A DNA stretch of 64,000 nt, from the NCBI RefSeq assembly GCF_018128965.1, contig NZ_JAAEDH010000018.1, forward strand, positions 1 to 64,000, given 5' to 3'. The position numbers and the translations under genes are program-made. Positions 7,573 to 17,940 of the stretch are shown piece by piece. The DNA is from Plastoroseomonas arctica. GTDB lineage: Bacteria; Pseudomonadota; Alphaproteobacteria; Acetobacterales; Acetobacteraceae. Each line of letters begins with the position of its first letter. Positions within the stretch are counted from its first letter, which is position 1. A model generated the notes under the pieces. It was not told the DNA's origin. It made no database searches and saw only the letters and a program-made list of their open reading frames with translations.

Positions 7573-8345
7573 GCGAGGCGGAACTCGTCGCGGCCCTGCC
7601 GGCGCTGGCGTTCCAGGCGGCGCTGCTCTTCGCGCGCGTTGGCGCGGCGGCGATGCTGCTGCCGGGCCTTGGCGAGCAGGAGGTCTCGCCGCAGATCCGT
7701 CTGGCACTGGGGCTCGCCATGGTGCCGCTGCTCCTGCCCGCGCTCGCGCCCGCGCTGCCGCAGGCGCCCGATGATGCGGCGGCGGCTGTGCTCCTGGTGC
7801 TGCTGGAAATCCTGGTGGGCGTCTGGCTCGGCGGATTGGCGCGGCTTGTCACGCTTGCTTTCGCCGTCACCGGGCAGGCGGTGGCGCTGATGCTGGGACT
7901 CGCGAGCGCCCTGGTCCCGGATGCGCAGTTCGGCGGCCAGGGCACGGCCACCAGCCGGATGTTCGCGCTGCTGGCGATCGTGCTGGTGCTTGGGACGGGC
8001 CTGTACATGCTGCCGCTGCGGGCCCTTGCGCAGAGCTACGCGGTGCTGCCGGCGGGCGGCGCCTGGCCGGCCGGCGACGCGGCCGAGACCTTCACGCAGG
8101 CCGCCGCCGACAGCTTCACCCTCGCGCTGCAACTGGCCGCGCCCTTCATGCTCGGCGGCATCGTGCTGAACGTCGCACTCGGCCTGCTGACGCGCCTGGC
8201 GCCGCAGGTGCAGATCTACTTCGTCGCAATCCCGGGGCAGATCCTGGCCGGGATCGCGCTGCTGGCGCTGCTGTTGCCCGCCATGCTCGGCGCCTATGCG
8301 GATGCCGCGCGCTTCGCCTTCGCTGGCCTGCCGGGCAATCGCTGA
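7569..8345 (+). CDS. fliR: Flagellar export gate protein FliR
   Basis: Completes the FliPQR export gate; 258 residues with about six hydrophobic segments, as in the family. Recognisable elements are LLFARVGAAAMLLPGLGE near the N-terminus, a central VTGQAVALMLGLASALVPDAQ segment, and VALGLLTRLAPQVQIYFVAIPGQI near the C-terminus. The start is taken as TTG at 7569, which overlaps the fliQ stop (TTGA) and gives the usual length; the frame upstream is only the fliQ gene read in another frame. The stop overlaps the flhB ATG. Confidence 0.94.
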   Translation: MSEAELVAALPALAFQAALLFARVGAAAMLLPGLGEQEVSPQIRLALGLAMVPLLLPALAPALPQAPDDAAAAVLLVLLEILVGVWLGGLARLVTLAFAVTGQAVALMLGLASALVPDAQFGGQGTATSRMFALLAIVLVLGTGLYMLPLRALAQSYAVLPAGGAWPAGDAAETFTQAAADSFTLALQLAAPFMLGGIVLNVALGLLTRLAPQVQIYFVAIPGQILAGIALLALLLPAMLGAYADAARFAFAGLPGNR

Positions 8346-9406
8346 TGGCCGAGGACCAAGGCGGCGAGGACCGCACGCAGGACCCCTCCGAACGCCGCCT
8401 CGAACGCGCGCGGGAGGATGGCAAGGTCGCGCTGTCGCGCGAGGCGGTGATGCTGGCGACGCTGCTGGCTGGCCTCGCCGGGTTGATGATCGGGCTGCCG
8501 CCGATGGCGCGCGATCTCGCCGCCGCGCTGCGCGGCATCCTCGCCGCCTCGCATCGACTTGAGCCGGGCGAGGCCCTCACCGCTCTGGCGGTACCAGCGC
8601 TGTTCGCGGTGCTGCCGGTGGCGGGGCTCACCGCGCTGGGTTCGCTTGCGGGGACCATGCTGCAGACGCGCGGGCTGGTCTCTGCCAAGGCGCTGGCGCC
8701 GGATTTCGCCAAGCTGAACCCGCTCACCGGCCTGCACCGGCTGTTGGGCGTGGAGGCGGCGATCGAGCTGTTGCGCACCGCGGTAAAGCTCAGCCTGGTT
8801 GGCCTCGCGTTGTGGACGGCGGTCGGCGATCCCGGCGGGTGGCAGGCGCTGCTGCACAGCCCGGTCGCCGCCGTGCTGGGCGTCTCGGCGGAGACCGCCT
8901 TCCGGCTGATGCGCGCCGCACTCGCCGCCTTCGCGGTCGTCGCGGTGCTCGACCTAGTCCTGGTCCATCTGCGCCACCGCAACAGCCTGCGGATGAGCCG
9001 CGAGGACATGAAGGCCGAGCAGAAGGAAGCCGACGGCGACCCGCAGGTGAAGGGCCACATGAAGCAGCTTCGCCTGGCAAAATCCCGGCTGCGTATGATG
9101 GCGGCAGTGCCGCGCGCGGCGGTGATCATCACCAACCCGACCCACTACGCGGTGGCGCTGGCTTATGACCGGGCCGGTTCGGCGGCACCGCGGGTGGTGG
9201 CCAAGGGCATGGACGCCGTGGCGATGCGCATCCGCGAGGTGGGGCAGGCCCATGGCGTCCCAATCGTGCCCAATCCGCCGCTGGCCCGCGCGCTGCACAA
9301 GATGGAGCTTGAGGCGGAAATTCCGCCCGAGCATTATCAAGCCGTGGCCGAAATCATCGCATTCATCTGGCGTCTCAACGCCCGCGCCGCCGAGGGCGTG
9401 CGATGA
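8345..9406 (+). CDS. flhB: Flagellar export switch protein FlhB
   Basis: FlhB controls the switch from rod/hook to filament export. The 353-residue protein has the N-terminal tag ERRLERAREDGKVALSRE, four membrane segments, and a cytoplasmic domain with the self-cleaving NPTH motif at residues 264-267, followed by TNPTHYAVALAYDR-type sequence. The ATG overlaps the fliR stop, and the FlhB stop overlaps the start of the next gene (ATGA at 9403-9406), so the kinase that follows is translationally coupled to the export cluster. Confidence 0.97.
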   Translation: MAEDQGGEDRTQDPSERRLERAREDGKVALSREAVMLATLLAGLAGLMIGLPPMARDLAAALRGILAASHRLEPGEALTALAVPALFAVLPVAGLTALGSLAGTMLQTRGLVSAKALAPDFAKLNPLTGLHRLLGVEAAIELLRTAVKLSLVGLALWTAVGDPGGWQALLHSPVAAVLGVSAETAFRLMRAALAAFAVVAVLDLVLVHLRHRNSLRMSREDMKAEQKEADGDPQVKGHMKQLRLAKSRLRMMAAVPRAAVIITNPTHYAVALAYDRAGSAAPRVVAKGMDAVAMRIREVGQAHGVPIVPNPPLARALHKMELEAEIPPEHYQAVAEIIAFIWRLNARAAEGVR

Positions 9407-11097
9407 CGCCCGAAGCAACCGCCGCACCGATCGACGAGCAGCTGAGCCTGCCCTTCCTTCCCGCGGCCATCGACGCGCCACGGCCGCGCCGCGGGCGCGA
9501 CGTCAACGCGCGCGCCATGCAGCGCGACGTCAACGCCGCCGCCCTGCTGCGCGAGGCCGCGGCCGCGCTGCGCCCTCTCTTCGCGGCGGAGGAGGCGGGG
9601 CTCGCGATCCTCGACGCCGCGGGCCAGGTCGTCGCTGCCAACGCCGGATACGCGCTGCTCGCCGGCGGCGACGCCTGGGCCACCGCCGGCACCGCGCCGC
9701 CGCCCGCAGCATTGGTCGCACCCGGCGAGCGCGAGGCGCTGCGCCACCTGATCAAAGCTGCGCTCGACGGCCCGCGCGCGCCAGCACCCATCGAGCTGCG
9801 CCCGGCCGATCCGAACGCCACGCCCGATGCCTGCCTGCTGATCTCCTGCCGCCGCCTGCGTGCCGAACCCGGCGTGCTGCTGCGCGTGGCGGATGCCACC
9901 CATCGGCGCCGGCTGGAGCGCGAACTGGCCGAGGCGAGCCGGCTGCAGGCGGTGGGCGCGCTTGCCGGCGGCGTCGCGCATGATTTCAACAACCTGCTCA
10001 CCGCCATCATCGGCAGCGCGGAAGCCGTGCTGGCGCAGGCGCCACCCCCCGAGACCGCCGACGAGATGGCCCGCGTGATGGACGCGGCCACCCGCGGCGG
10101 CACGCTGGTGCGGCAGCTGCTGGCCTTCGCCCGGCAGCAGGCGCTGCGCCCGCGCCTCGTGGCGCTCGACGAGGCGGTGCACAGCCTCGCCGTGCTGCTG
10201 CCGCGCCTGCTCGGCGGCGGGGTGCGGCTCACGCTCGGCCTCGATGCCGCCGGGGACGGCGTGATCGTGGATCCCGGGCAGCTCGACCAGGTGCTGCTGA
10301 ACCTCTCGGTGAATGCCCGCGACGCGATGGGCGGTGGCGGCGAGCTGCGCCTCGCGACGAGCCGCATCCGGCTGCGGCGTCCGCGCACGGAAGCCGCCGG
10401 AGCCATCCCGGCCGGCGACTGGGCCGTGCTGGAGGTGGGTGATACCGGGCCGGGGATTCCGCCCGAAATCCTGCCGCGCATCTTCGAGCCGTTCTTCACC
10501 ACGCGGCGCGAATCGGGCGGCACCGGCCTCGGCCTCGCGACCGTGCATGGCATCGTGCAGCAATCGGGCGGCCACCTGTCGGTCGCGAGTGATCCGGGCG
10601 TGGGGACGGTGTTCCGCCTGTGGTTCCCGCGCCAGGCGTTGGAGACGCCGGTCCTCACGGCGCCACCCTCAGCTGCCACCCGGCCGACGACGACGCAGGC
10701 GCATGTGCTGCTGGTCGACGACGAGCCGCTGATCCGCCGCATCGCCGAACGCACGCTGGTCGCCGCCGGCCACCGCGTGACCTTGGCTGAGGATGCCGAG
10801 GCTGCGCTCGACCTGCTGCCCGAGGGTGCGCGGGCGCCCGACCTTCTGCTCAGCGACATCAGCATGCCCGGCATGGACGGGGTGGAACTCGCCCAGCGCC
10901 TGCAGCGCCGCTTCCCTGATCTCCGCGTGCTGCTGGCGTCGGGGTATTCCGAGCGGCTCCTGGGCCTTGATCTCGACGCCGCAAGGCTGCGCCTGCTCGC
11001 CAAGCCCTATCGCGCCGCCGAACTCACCGAAGCGGTCGGCGCCCTGCTCGCCGGGGTCGTGGACCCGGCTGCTGTCGAAGGCTCGGCGACGCGTTAA
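9403..11097 (+). CDS. cckA: CckA-like hybrid sensor histidine kinase
   Basis: A 564-residue hybrid kinase. In order: a Pro/Ala/Arg-rich N-terminus, one PAS-like domain (about 55-165), a HisKA domain with phospho-acceptor His193 in [16 protein letters not shown], a HATPase domain ([29 protein letters not shown]), and a C-terminal receiver with LLVDDEP, phospho-acceptor Asp485 and a conserved Lys in [11 protein letters not shown]. The HisKA and ATPase wording closely matches CckA, the kinase that feeds the ChpT-CtrA relay controlling cell cycle and motility in alphaproteobacteria. Proximity to recA fits, as cckA and recA are neighbours in several alphaproteobacteria. Unlike Caulobacter CckA I see no membrane segment and only one PAS, so it may be a soluble form or a paralogue. 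Confidence 0.72.
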   Translation: MTPEATAAPIDEQLSLPFLPAAIDAPRPRRGRDVNARAMQRDVNAAALLREAAAALRPLFAAEEAGLAILDAAGQVVAANAGYALLAGGDAWATAGTAPPPAALVAPGEREALRHLIKAALDGPRAPAPIELRPADPNATPDACLLISCRRLRAEPGVLLRVADATHRRRLERELAEASRLQAVGALAGGVAHDFNNLLTAIIGSAEAVLAQAPPPETADEMARVMDAATRGGTLVRQLLAFARQQALRPRLVALDEAVHSLAVLLPRLLGGGVRLTLGLDAAGDGVIVDPGQLDQVLLNLSVNARDAMGGGGELRLATSRIRLRRPRTEAAGAIPAGDWAVLEVGDTGPGIPPEILPRIFEPFFTTRRESGGTGLGLATVHGIVQQSGGHLSVASDPGVGTVFRLWFPRQALETPVLTAPPSAATRPTTTQAHVLLVDDEPLIRRIAERTLVAAGHRVTLAEDAEAALDLLPEGARAPDLLLSDISMPGMDGVELAQRLQRRFPDLRVLLASGYSERLLGLDLDAARLRLLAKPYRAAELTEAVGALLAGVVDPAAVEGSATR

Positions 11098-11147
11098 GAA
11101 TTTGTTTATGTATTGTTCTTGTTTGCGAAGGCCAGGGACCGCATAGT
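11094..11147 (+). promoter_or_regulatory. Candidate recA promoter with CtrA-like and SOS-like boxes
   Basis: An AT-rich island behind the kinase stop contains three overlapping signals. TTAA-N7-TTTA at 11094-11108 is one base from the CtrA consensus. GTTT-N7-GTTC at 11104-11118 is one base from the alphaproteobacterial LexA box GTTC-N7-GTTC. Directly after it, TTGTTT (11119-11124) and CATAGT (11142-11147), 17 bases apart, could be the -35 and -10. The SOS-like box would therefore touch the -35, a suitable place for a repressor. The recA ATG is about 140 bases downstream. Confidence 0.5.
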
Positions 11148-11288
11148 CTTGGCAACGGCGGCGTGTCGATTCGCGCGATCTTCTCGGGCAACGCGACAAT
11201 ACTGATGCGCGCGAGAAATATTATCGCTACACAACGTAGGGTTGACGCCGCTCTCCAGCGGCAGCGGAAGGATCGGGAGTTGGCAGCT

Positions 11289-12338
<1,050 letters not shown>

Positions 12339-12350
12339 CCACGCCCCAGC

Positions 12351-12373
12351 GGCCGGCGCCCCTTGCGCCGGCC
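12351..12373 (+). terminator. Hairpin after recA
   Basis: GGCCGGCGC (12351-12359) and GCGCCGGCC (12365-12373) form a perfect 9-bp stem with a CCCTT loop, 12 bases after the recA stop. Only a loose T-containing tail follows (TTACGCC, then GGTTTAAGTTT), so it is a weak intrinsic terminator at best. Confidence 0.5.
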
Positions 12374-12449
12374 TTACGCCGGTTTAAGTTTCTCGGCAGC
12401 AGAGCGGTGTCCAGCGTTTCGGAACACGCCGCCCCGGGAGACGATCCGA

Positions 12450-13436
12450 ATGATCCAACGCCGCAGCATCCTCGGCGCCGCCGCGCTGATGCCTTTCGCC
12501 ACCACGCCGCTTGGCGCCCTTGCCCAGGCACCGGCCTGGCCGGCGCAGCCAGTCCGCATGGTGGTGCCCTTCGCCGCCGGCGGCCCCACCGACGTGCCGG
12601 CGCGCCTGCTGTGCGACCGCCTGTCGGAGGCGCTGCCGCAGCGGGTGATCGTGGAGAACCGCACCGGATCGGGCGTGGTGATCGGCACCGACCTGGTCTC
12701 CAAGGCACCCAAGGACGGGCATACGCTGCTCTACACGACCGTGGCGCATTCGGTACTGCGCGCCTTGTTCCCGACGCTCCCGTTCGATCCGGCGGCGGAT
12801 TTTGCGCCCGTCGCCTTCGTGGGCAAGGTTCCCATGCTGCTGCTGCTGAACAAGGACATTCCGGCCAATACTCTGCCGGAGTTGATCGCACTTCTGCGCG
12901 CCAACCCGGGCAAGTATGACTATGCGAGCAGCGGCAATGGCGGCGCCGTGCACCTGGCGACCGAGCTGTTCCTCTCCATGGCGGGCGGCCTGCAGGTCGG
13001 CCACATCCCCTATCGCGGCTCCTCCGCGGCGATGCCGGACGTGTTGAGCGGGCGCGTCGCGATGATCATCGATGTAGGCTTTGCCGGCCTCGAATACACC
13101 CGTCGGGGCGAGCTCAAGGCGATCGCGGTCAGCTCCCAGGCGCGCATGCCCCAGGCGCCGGACCTGCCGACCTTCATCGAGGGCGGGGTTGCCGGCTACG
13201 AATCCTACACCTGGCACATGGTGATGGCGCCGGCCGGCACGCCCGCCCCGGTGCTCACTGCGGTCAACGCGGCAGTGAACCGGGCGCTGGCGCAGGACGC
13301 GCTGGTGCAGCGCCTGGTCGAGCAGGGCATGGATGTGGTGCGCGATTCCACCCCGGACTCGGCGGCCACCTTCCTGCGCAGCGAGACCGAGAAATGGTCC
13401 GCCATCGTGCGCGCGCGCAACATCCGGGTGAATTAG
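12450..13436 (+). CDS. TctC/Bug-type solute-binding receptor
   Basis: A 328-residue periplasmic receptor of the tripartite tricarboxylate transporter (Bug) family, which binds small carboxylates and similar ligands. It starts with a twin-arginine-like signal peptide (MIQRRSILGAAALMP, cut near AQA), then WPAQPVRMVVPFAAGGPTD, the ligand loop region, DVLSGRVAMIIDVG and a PTFIEGG segment typical of the family. The ATG at 12450 is preceded by GGGAG (12436-12440) and gives a clean signal peptide; the frame extends upstream without homology. No TctA or TctB membrane genes are nearby, as is common for these receptors. Its stop is only five bases from the convergent gene at 13442. Ligand unknown. Confidence 0.9.
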   Translation: MIQRRSILGAAALMPFATTPLGALAQAPAWPAQPVRMVVPFAAGGPTDVPARLLCDRLSEALPQRVIVENRTGSGVVIGTDLVSKAPKDGHTLLYTTVAHSVLRALFPTLPFDPAADFAPVAFVGKVPMLLLLNKDIPANTLPELIALLRANPGKYDYASSGNGGAVHLATELFLSMAGGLQVGHIPYRGSSAAMPDVLSGRVAMIIDVGFAGLEYTRRGELKAIAVSSQARMPQAPDLPTFIEGGVAGYESYTWHMVMAPAGTPAPVLTAVNAAVNRALAQDALVQRLVEQGMDVVRDSTPDSAATFLRSETEKWSAIVRARNIRVN

Positions 13437-13441
13437 GCGGC

Positions 13442-14659
13442 CTACCCGCCGAGCGGCGTGCGTAGCCGCGCCGTCGCGGCGGGCTCGGGCCCGATGACGT
13501 GCAGCGTCCCGGATTGCCACTGCATCAGGAAGGGCCGCGCCCGGGTATTCTGGCCTCGCTCGTCGAAGCGCAGGCCCCAGCCGGCGGGCGAGGCGCCCTC
13601 CGCGATCTCGGCCGCGAGCATGACGGCGCGGATGCGGTCCTTGTCGAGCGATCCGGCGCGATGAAACGCCTCGAAGGCGATCAGCCCGGCAGCGTAGTTC
13701 GCCAGTGACAGCGCCGATCGCGGCTCGCTGCCGTAGCGCCCCTTATAGGCCTCGACGAACAACGGCACGCTGGGCGCGAAGCTCTCCTTCACCGCGAAGG
13801 GGGAGAATTCCAGGGTGAGCACGCCCTCGAAGCCGGCGCCGACAGCGCGCGCCGTCTCCGCCATCGCATAGCCGGCGCCGGTGCCGAGCAGCATGGCCGG
13901 CCGCCAGGCCGCATCCTGCATGGCGCGGAACAGCGGCGCGATGTCGCCCTGCGGACCGCTATGGAGCAGGATCTGGGTATTGGCGGCGCGCAGTCGCTGC
14001 AGCAGCGGCGCAAAATCCATCATCCGCGCCGGGTAGGCGAGCCGCTCGACGGGAACCAGGCCGGCCGCCCGCAGCGCACCATCCTGCGCTGCCGCCATCG
14101 CCTGCGCGTCACCCTGGTCCTCGGCGAGTATGGACACGCGCAAGCCCTGTGCCTCCACCGCGAGGGCAGGGGCGAGGCTTTCGGCCACCGCCTCCACTGT
14201 CGCTATGGCGAAATCGGCAATGCGCGGGCAGGTGCGGAACAGGGTGCGAAAGCCGCGCTCGGTAATGGCGTCGGCGGTCGCGCCCATCTCGATATAGGCG
14301 ATGCCCTGCAACTCCGCGATCTGCGAGGCAGCAACCGAGAGGGCAGAGGCGTGAGTGCCGAACATCGCCACGGCGCGCTCGGCCCCCAGCAAGCGGCGGA
14401 TCTCGGCGATGGCCTGGGTCGCGTCCACCGCATCGGCCTTGAGCAGGCGGATGGGGCGGCCGAGGATGCCGCCGGCGGCGTTGCGTTCCTCCGCGGCGAG
14501 CTCGAGGCCGCGGAAACTCTCATCGCCTTGCAGCGCCAGCGGACCGGAGAGGGGGAACAGGGCGCCGAAGCGATGCTCCGCGCCTTGCGCCAAGGGCTCA
14601 CCCGGAATGGCCGCGAGCGCGAGGGTGGCGAGAAGCGGGCGGCGGCGAAGGCGGATCAA
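13442..14659 (-). CDS. ABC-type branched-chain amino-acid/urea-like substrate-binding protein (LivK fold)
   Basis: A 405-residue exported type-1 periplasmic binding protein. After a signal peptide (RRRPLLATLALAAIPGEPLAQ) it has FGALFPLSGPLALQGDESFRG and LAAEERNAAGGILGRPI, the usual LivK opening, then FGTHASALSVAAS and further sheet-helix repeats. The start is uncertain: TTG at 14659 is favoured because it begins the signal peptide and has GGAG about ten bases upstream; the frame is open to 14719. No permease or ATPase genes are adjacent, so it is an orphan receptor. Ligand unknown. Confidence 0.82.
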   Translation of the reverse strand: MIRLRRRPLLATLALAAIPGEPLAQGAEHRFGALFPLSGPLALQGDESFRGLELAAEERNAAGGILGRPIRLLKADAVDATQAIAEIRRLLGAERAVAMFGTHASALSVAASQIAELQGIAYIEMGATADAITERGFRTLFRTCPRIADFAIATVEAVAESLAPALAVEAQGLRVSILAEDQGDAQAMAAAQDGALRAAGLVPVERLAYPARMMDFAPLLQRLRAANTQILLHSGPQGDIAPLFRAMQDAAWRPAMLLGTGAGYAMAETARAVGAGFEGVLTLEFSPFAVKESFAPSVPLFVEAYKGRYGSEPRSALSLANYAAGLIAFEAFHRAGSLDKDRIRAVMLAAEIAEGASPAGWGLRFDERGQNTRARPFLMQWQSGTLHVIGPEPAATARLRTPLGG

Positions 14660-14782
14660 GACGGGCGATCTCCGGATGGAGGCAGGCGCGACCCTCTTAG
14701 GAACCGTCTCTCCACGCAAGCCCGCTTGACGTGGTGGCCTTCAGGCGCGAACCCTCGGGCGCCAGAACCAAGAGGAACGCCG

Positions 14783-15790
14783 ATGCGAACGCTGCCCGCC
14801 GAGATGAGTTTCATCGACCACGGCGCCGGTGGCGGGCCCGAGGTTCTGGTGCCGGGTCGGCGGCCGCTGCCGGTGCCGGCGGCCGATGAGGTGCTGATCC
14901 GCGTCGAGGTCGCCGGCGTCAACCGCCCCGACGTGCAGCAGCGCAGCGGCAACTACCCGCCGCCGCCGGGTGCGAGCCCCGTGATGGGCCTGGAATGCGC
15001 GGGCGAGGTGGTGGCGCTCGGCAGCGCGGCGGCCCGCTTCCGCATCGGCGACAAGGTCTGCGCGCTGACCAATGGCGGCGCCTATGCCGAATACTGCACC
15101 GCCCCGGAGGCGCAGACCCTGCCCTGGCCCGCCGGCTACGACGCGCTGCGCGCGGCCGCACTTCCGGAGACCTACTTCACGGTCTGGGCGAACCTGTTCG
15201 GCCACGGGAAGCTGGCGGCCGGGGAGACGGCGCTGGTCCATGGCGGCACCTCCGGCATCGGCGTCACCGCGATCAAGCTCGCGCGCGAATTCGGGGCGAG
15301 GATCTTCGCGACGGCCGGAAGCGCCGAGAAATGCGCGGCCTCCGTCGGCTTCGGCGCGGATGCCGCGATCAACTACCGCGACGAGGATTTCTACGAGCGC
15401 ACCAAGGCGTTGACGGACGGGCGCGGCGTCGACGTGATCCTCGACATGGTGGGCGGCAGCTACTTCCAGAAGAACCTGCGCAGCCTGGGGCGCGACGGGC
15501 GGCTGGTGCTGATCGCCTTCCTCGGCGGCTTCAGCGTGGAGGCCGCGGATTTGCGGCCGATCATGCTCAAGCGCCTGGTCATCACCGGCTCCACGATGCG
15601 GCCGCGCACCACCGCGGAGAAGGGCGTGCTGGCCGATGCCCTGCGCGAGAAAGTCTGGCCCGTGCTCGAGGCCGGGCGCTGCGGGCCGGAGATATTTGCC
15701 AGTTTCCCTCTCGCGGAAGCGGCGGAGGCGCATCGCCTGATGGAGAGCAGCGCGCATATCGGCAAGATCATGCTGACGGTGGCGTCGTGA
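14783..15790 (+). CDS. NAD(P)H quinone oxidoreductase, zinc-independent MDR family (PIG3-like)
   Basis: A 335-residue medium-chain dehydrogenase/reductase. The N-terminal GroES-like domain has VNRPDVQQRSGNYPPPPGASP and GLECAGEVVALG; the Rossmann domain has VHGGTSGIGVTAIKLAREFG (about 150-170) for NADPH and lacks the zinc-binding cysteines. TP53I3/quinone-oxidoreductase relatives share this layout. AGAGGA (14771-14776) supports ATG 14783. Its stop overlaps the GTG start of the following SDR (GTGA at 15787-15790), so both are probably co-translated in one oxidoreductase operon. Confidence 0.88.
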   Translation: MRTLPAEMSFIDHGAGGGPEVLVPGRRPLPVPAADEVLIRVEVAGVNRPDVQQRSGNYPPPPGASPVMGLECAGEVVALGSAAARFRIGDKVCALTNGGAYAEYCTAPEAQTLPWPAGYDALRAAALPETYFTVWANLFGHGKLAAGETALVHGGTSGIGVTAIKLAREFGARIFATAGSAEKCAASVGFGADAAINYRDEDFYERTKALTDGRGVDVILDMVGGSYFQKNLRSLGRDGRLVLIAFLGGFSVEAADLRPIMLKRLVITGSTMRPRTTAEKGVLADALREKVWPVLEAGRCGPEIFASFPLAEAAEAHRLMESSAHIGKIMLTVAS

Positions 15791-16563
15791 GCGGCGAGGG
15801 CGCCGCGGCCGAACCGCAGACCCATGCCGGCAAGGTCGCGATAGTCACCGGCGCCGGGCGGGGCATCGGTGCGGCCATCGCCACCCTGCTCGCCGCGCGC
15901 GGCGCCTGGGTGGCCGTGCTGGACTTGGACGTCGACCTCGCGCGCGAGACGGCGGCGCGCTGCGGCGGCTTCCCGCTCGCCTGCGATGTCGCCGATCGCG
16001 CCCAGGTGGAGACCGCCTGCGCCGCCGCCGAGGCGGAGCTGGGGCCGGCCGATATCCTGGTGAACAATGCCGGCATCAGCCCCAAGACCAATGGCCGCGC
16101 GCTCGGCGTGCACGAGATGCCGTGGGAGGAGTGGGACCGGGTGCTGGCGGTCAACGTCTCCGGCGCCTTCGCCATGATCCGTGCGCTGGCGCCGGGCATG
16201 ATCGCGCGGAAATCCGGCCGCATCGTCAACCAGGCGTCGGTCGCGGGGAAGCGCTACACGCCGATCGTCGCCTGCCACTACACGACCTCCAAGGCGGCGC
16301 TGATCGGGCTGACCAAGCACCTGTCCGCGGAGCTCGGGCCGCACGGCATTACGGTCAATGCGCTCTGCCCGGGGCGGATTGGCACGGCGCTCGCCAGCAC
16401 CGTCGATCCCCGGCTGAACGAGGATGTCCTGCGCGATACGCCGATGGGCCGCTTCGGCACGCCCGAGGAAGTCGCCCGCACCTGCTGCTATCTGACCGGG
16501 CCGGACGCCGCCTTCGTAACCGGGCAGGCGGTCGATATCGCGGGCGGGTGGATGCAGACATGA
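15787..16563 (+). CDS. Short-chain dehydrogenase/reductase (3-oxoacyl-ACP reductase-like)
   Basis: A 258-residue classical SDR. It has the cofactor loop TGAGRGIG, the NNAG motif (ILVNNAGIS), a catalytic serine in NQASVAGKRY and the active-site YTTSK, followed by LSAELGPHGITVNALCPG and a C-terminal DIAGGWMQT. An aspartate-type second strand (VLDLDVD) suggests NAD rather than NADP. GTG at 15787 is taken as start because it overlaps the preceding stop and gives the family length. The stop overlaps the next start (ATGA). Substrate not evident. Confidence 0.87.
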   Translation: MSGEGAAAEPQTHAGKVAIVTGAGRGIGAAIATLLAARGAWVAVLDLDVDLARETAARCGGFPLACDVADRAQVETACAAAEAELGPADILVNNAGISPKTNGRALGVHEMPWEEWDRVLAVNVSGAFAMIRALAPGMIARKSGRIVNQASVAGKRYTPIVACHYTTSKAALIGLTKHLSAELGPHGITVNALCPGRIGTALASTVDPRLNEDVLRDTPMGRFGTPEEVARTCCYLTGPDAAFVTGQAVDIAGGWMQT

Positions 16564-17896
16564 ACCTGCACGCGAAGCTGGTCGCCCGCGCCGCCGAGGG
16601 CCGCCCGATCCGCGTCGCGCATATCGGCGCCGGCAAGTTCGGCTCGATGTTCCTGCATCAGGCGCGACGCATGCCGGGCCTCCATGTGCTGGGCATCGCG
16701 GACCTCTCCATCCCCGGCGCGCGGGCTGCGCTCGCGCGGGTGCACTGGCCGGATGGCAGCTACGATGCGGCGAGCCTCGATGACGCGGTGGCCTCGGGCG
16801 GCACCCATCTCACTCAGGATTCGATGGCGCTGATCGCCGATCCGCGCGTGGATGTTGTGGTCGAGGCGACCGGCAATCCTGCCGCGGGGCTGCGCCACGC
16901 GCGCCACGCGATCGCCCATGGCAAGCATGTGGTCATGGTCAACGTGGAGGCCGACGCACTGGCCGGGCCGCTGCTCGCGCGCGAGGCGCAGGCGGCGGGC
17001 GTGGTCTATTCCATGGCCTATGGCGACCAGCCGGCGCTGGTCTGCGAGATGGTGGACACCCTGCGTGCGGCGGGTTTTTCTATCGTCGCCGCCGGCAAGG
17101 GCACCAAGTACCTTCCCGCCTTCCATGCCAGCACGCCCGAGACGGTGTGGGATTTCTATGGCCTGACGCCGGAGGCGGCGCAGGCGGGCGGGATGAATCC
17201 GCAGATGTTCAACTCCTTCCTGGATGGGACGAAGTCGGGCATCGAGATGGCGGCCATCGCCAATGCCACGGGGCTCGACGTGCCTGAGGACGGGCTGGCC
17301 TTCCCACCCGCAGGGACATCGGAGATCCCGGACATCCTGCGCCCGCACAACGCAGGCGGCGTGCTGCCCCACGCCGGCATGGTGGAGGTGATCTCCTCCT
17401 TGCGGCGGGATGGCAGCGCGATCCCCGACGATGTCCGCTGGGGTGTGTTTGCCGTGTTCGAGGGCGAGACAGAGTACGCGCGGCGCTGCTTCGCCGAATA
17501 CGGCGTCGCGACCGACAGCACCGGCCGCTACGCCGCACTCTGGCGGCCCTACCACTTCATTGGGCTGGAGCTCGGCGTTTCCATCGCCTCGGCGGCACTG
17601 CGCGGCGAGGCGACGGGCTGCGCGACTGCCTGGCGCGGCGATGTCGCCGCGGTGGCCAGCGCGACCTTCGCCGCGGCGAGGTGCTGGATGGCGAGGGCGG
17701 CGCGCTGGTCTGGGGCAAATGCATCCCGGCGGCGCGTGCGCGCGCGATCGACTCCGTGCCGATCGGCCTGGCGCACTGCGTGGCGCTGGCGCGCGACGTA
17801 AAGATGGGCGCCATCCTCACCGGCGCGGACCTCAGCGCGGCGTTTTCGGGCGATGCGGCGGAGATACGCGCGGCGATGGTGGCAGCCTGCGGTTGA
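16560..17896 (+). pseudogene. Homoserine-dehydrogenase-like / SAF-domain oxidoreductase, interrupted by a one-base frameshift
   Basis: The first frame (from ATG 16560) encodes a Rossmann oxidoreductase: AHIGAGKFGSMF near the start, VVEATGNPAAGLRHA and VVMVNVEADALAGPL, then KGTKYLPAFHASTP and the HNAGGVLPHAGMVEV segment. Homology leaves this frame at 17658. Codons from 17660 in the frame one base earlier continue RDLRRGEVLDGEGGALVWGK, the start of a typical SAF domain, and run to TGA at 17896. Joining the frames would give about 445 residues, the normal family length. The two leftover bases AG (17658-17659) imply loss of one base, most simply from an AAG codon. It could be a real inactivating mutation or a sequence error. 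The uncorrected frame ends at 17801 in unrelated Arg/Ser-rich residues. Confidence 0.8.
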
Positions 17897-17940
17897 GCGT
17901 CACTGGTGTCCGGCCGCCCGGTCGGGTTTAGTGCGCGACG

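Noticed and set aside
9375-11003. A 542-codon minus-strand open frame opposite the CckA-like kinase
   Set aside because: Ser/Arg/Ala-rich translation without motifs, while the plus strand has all kinase and receiver motifs.
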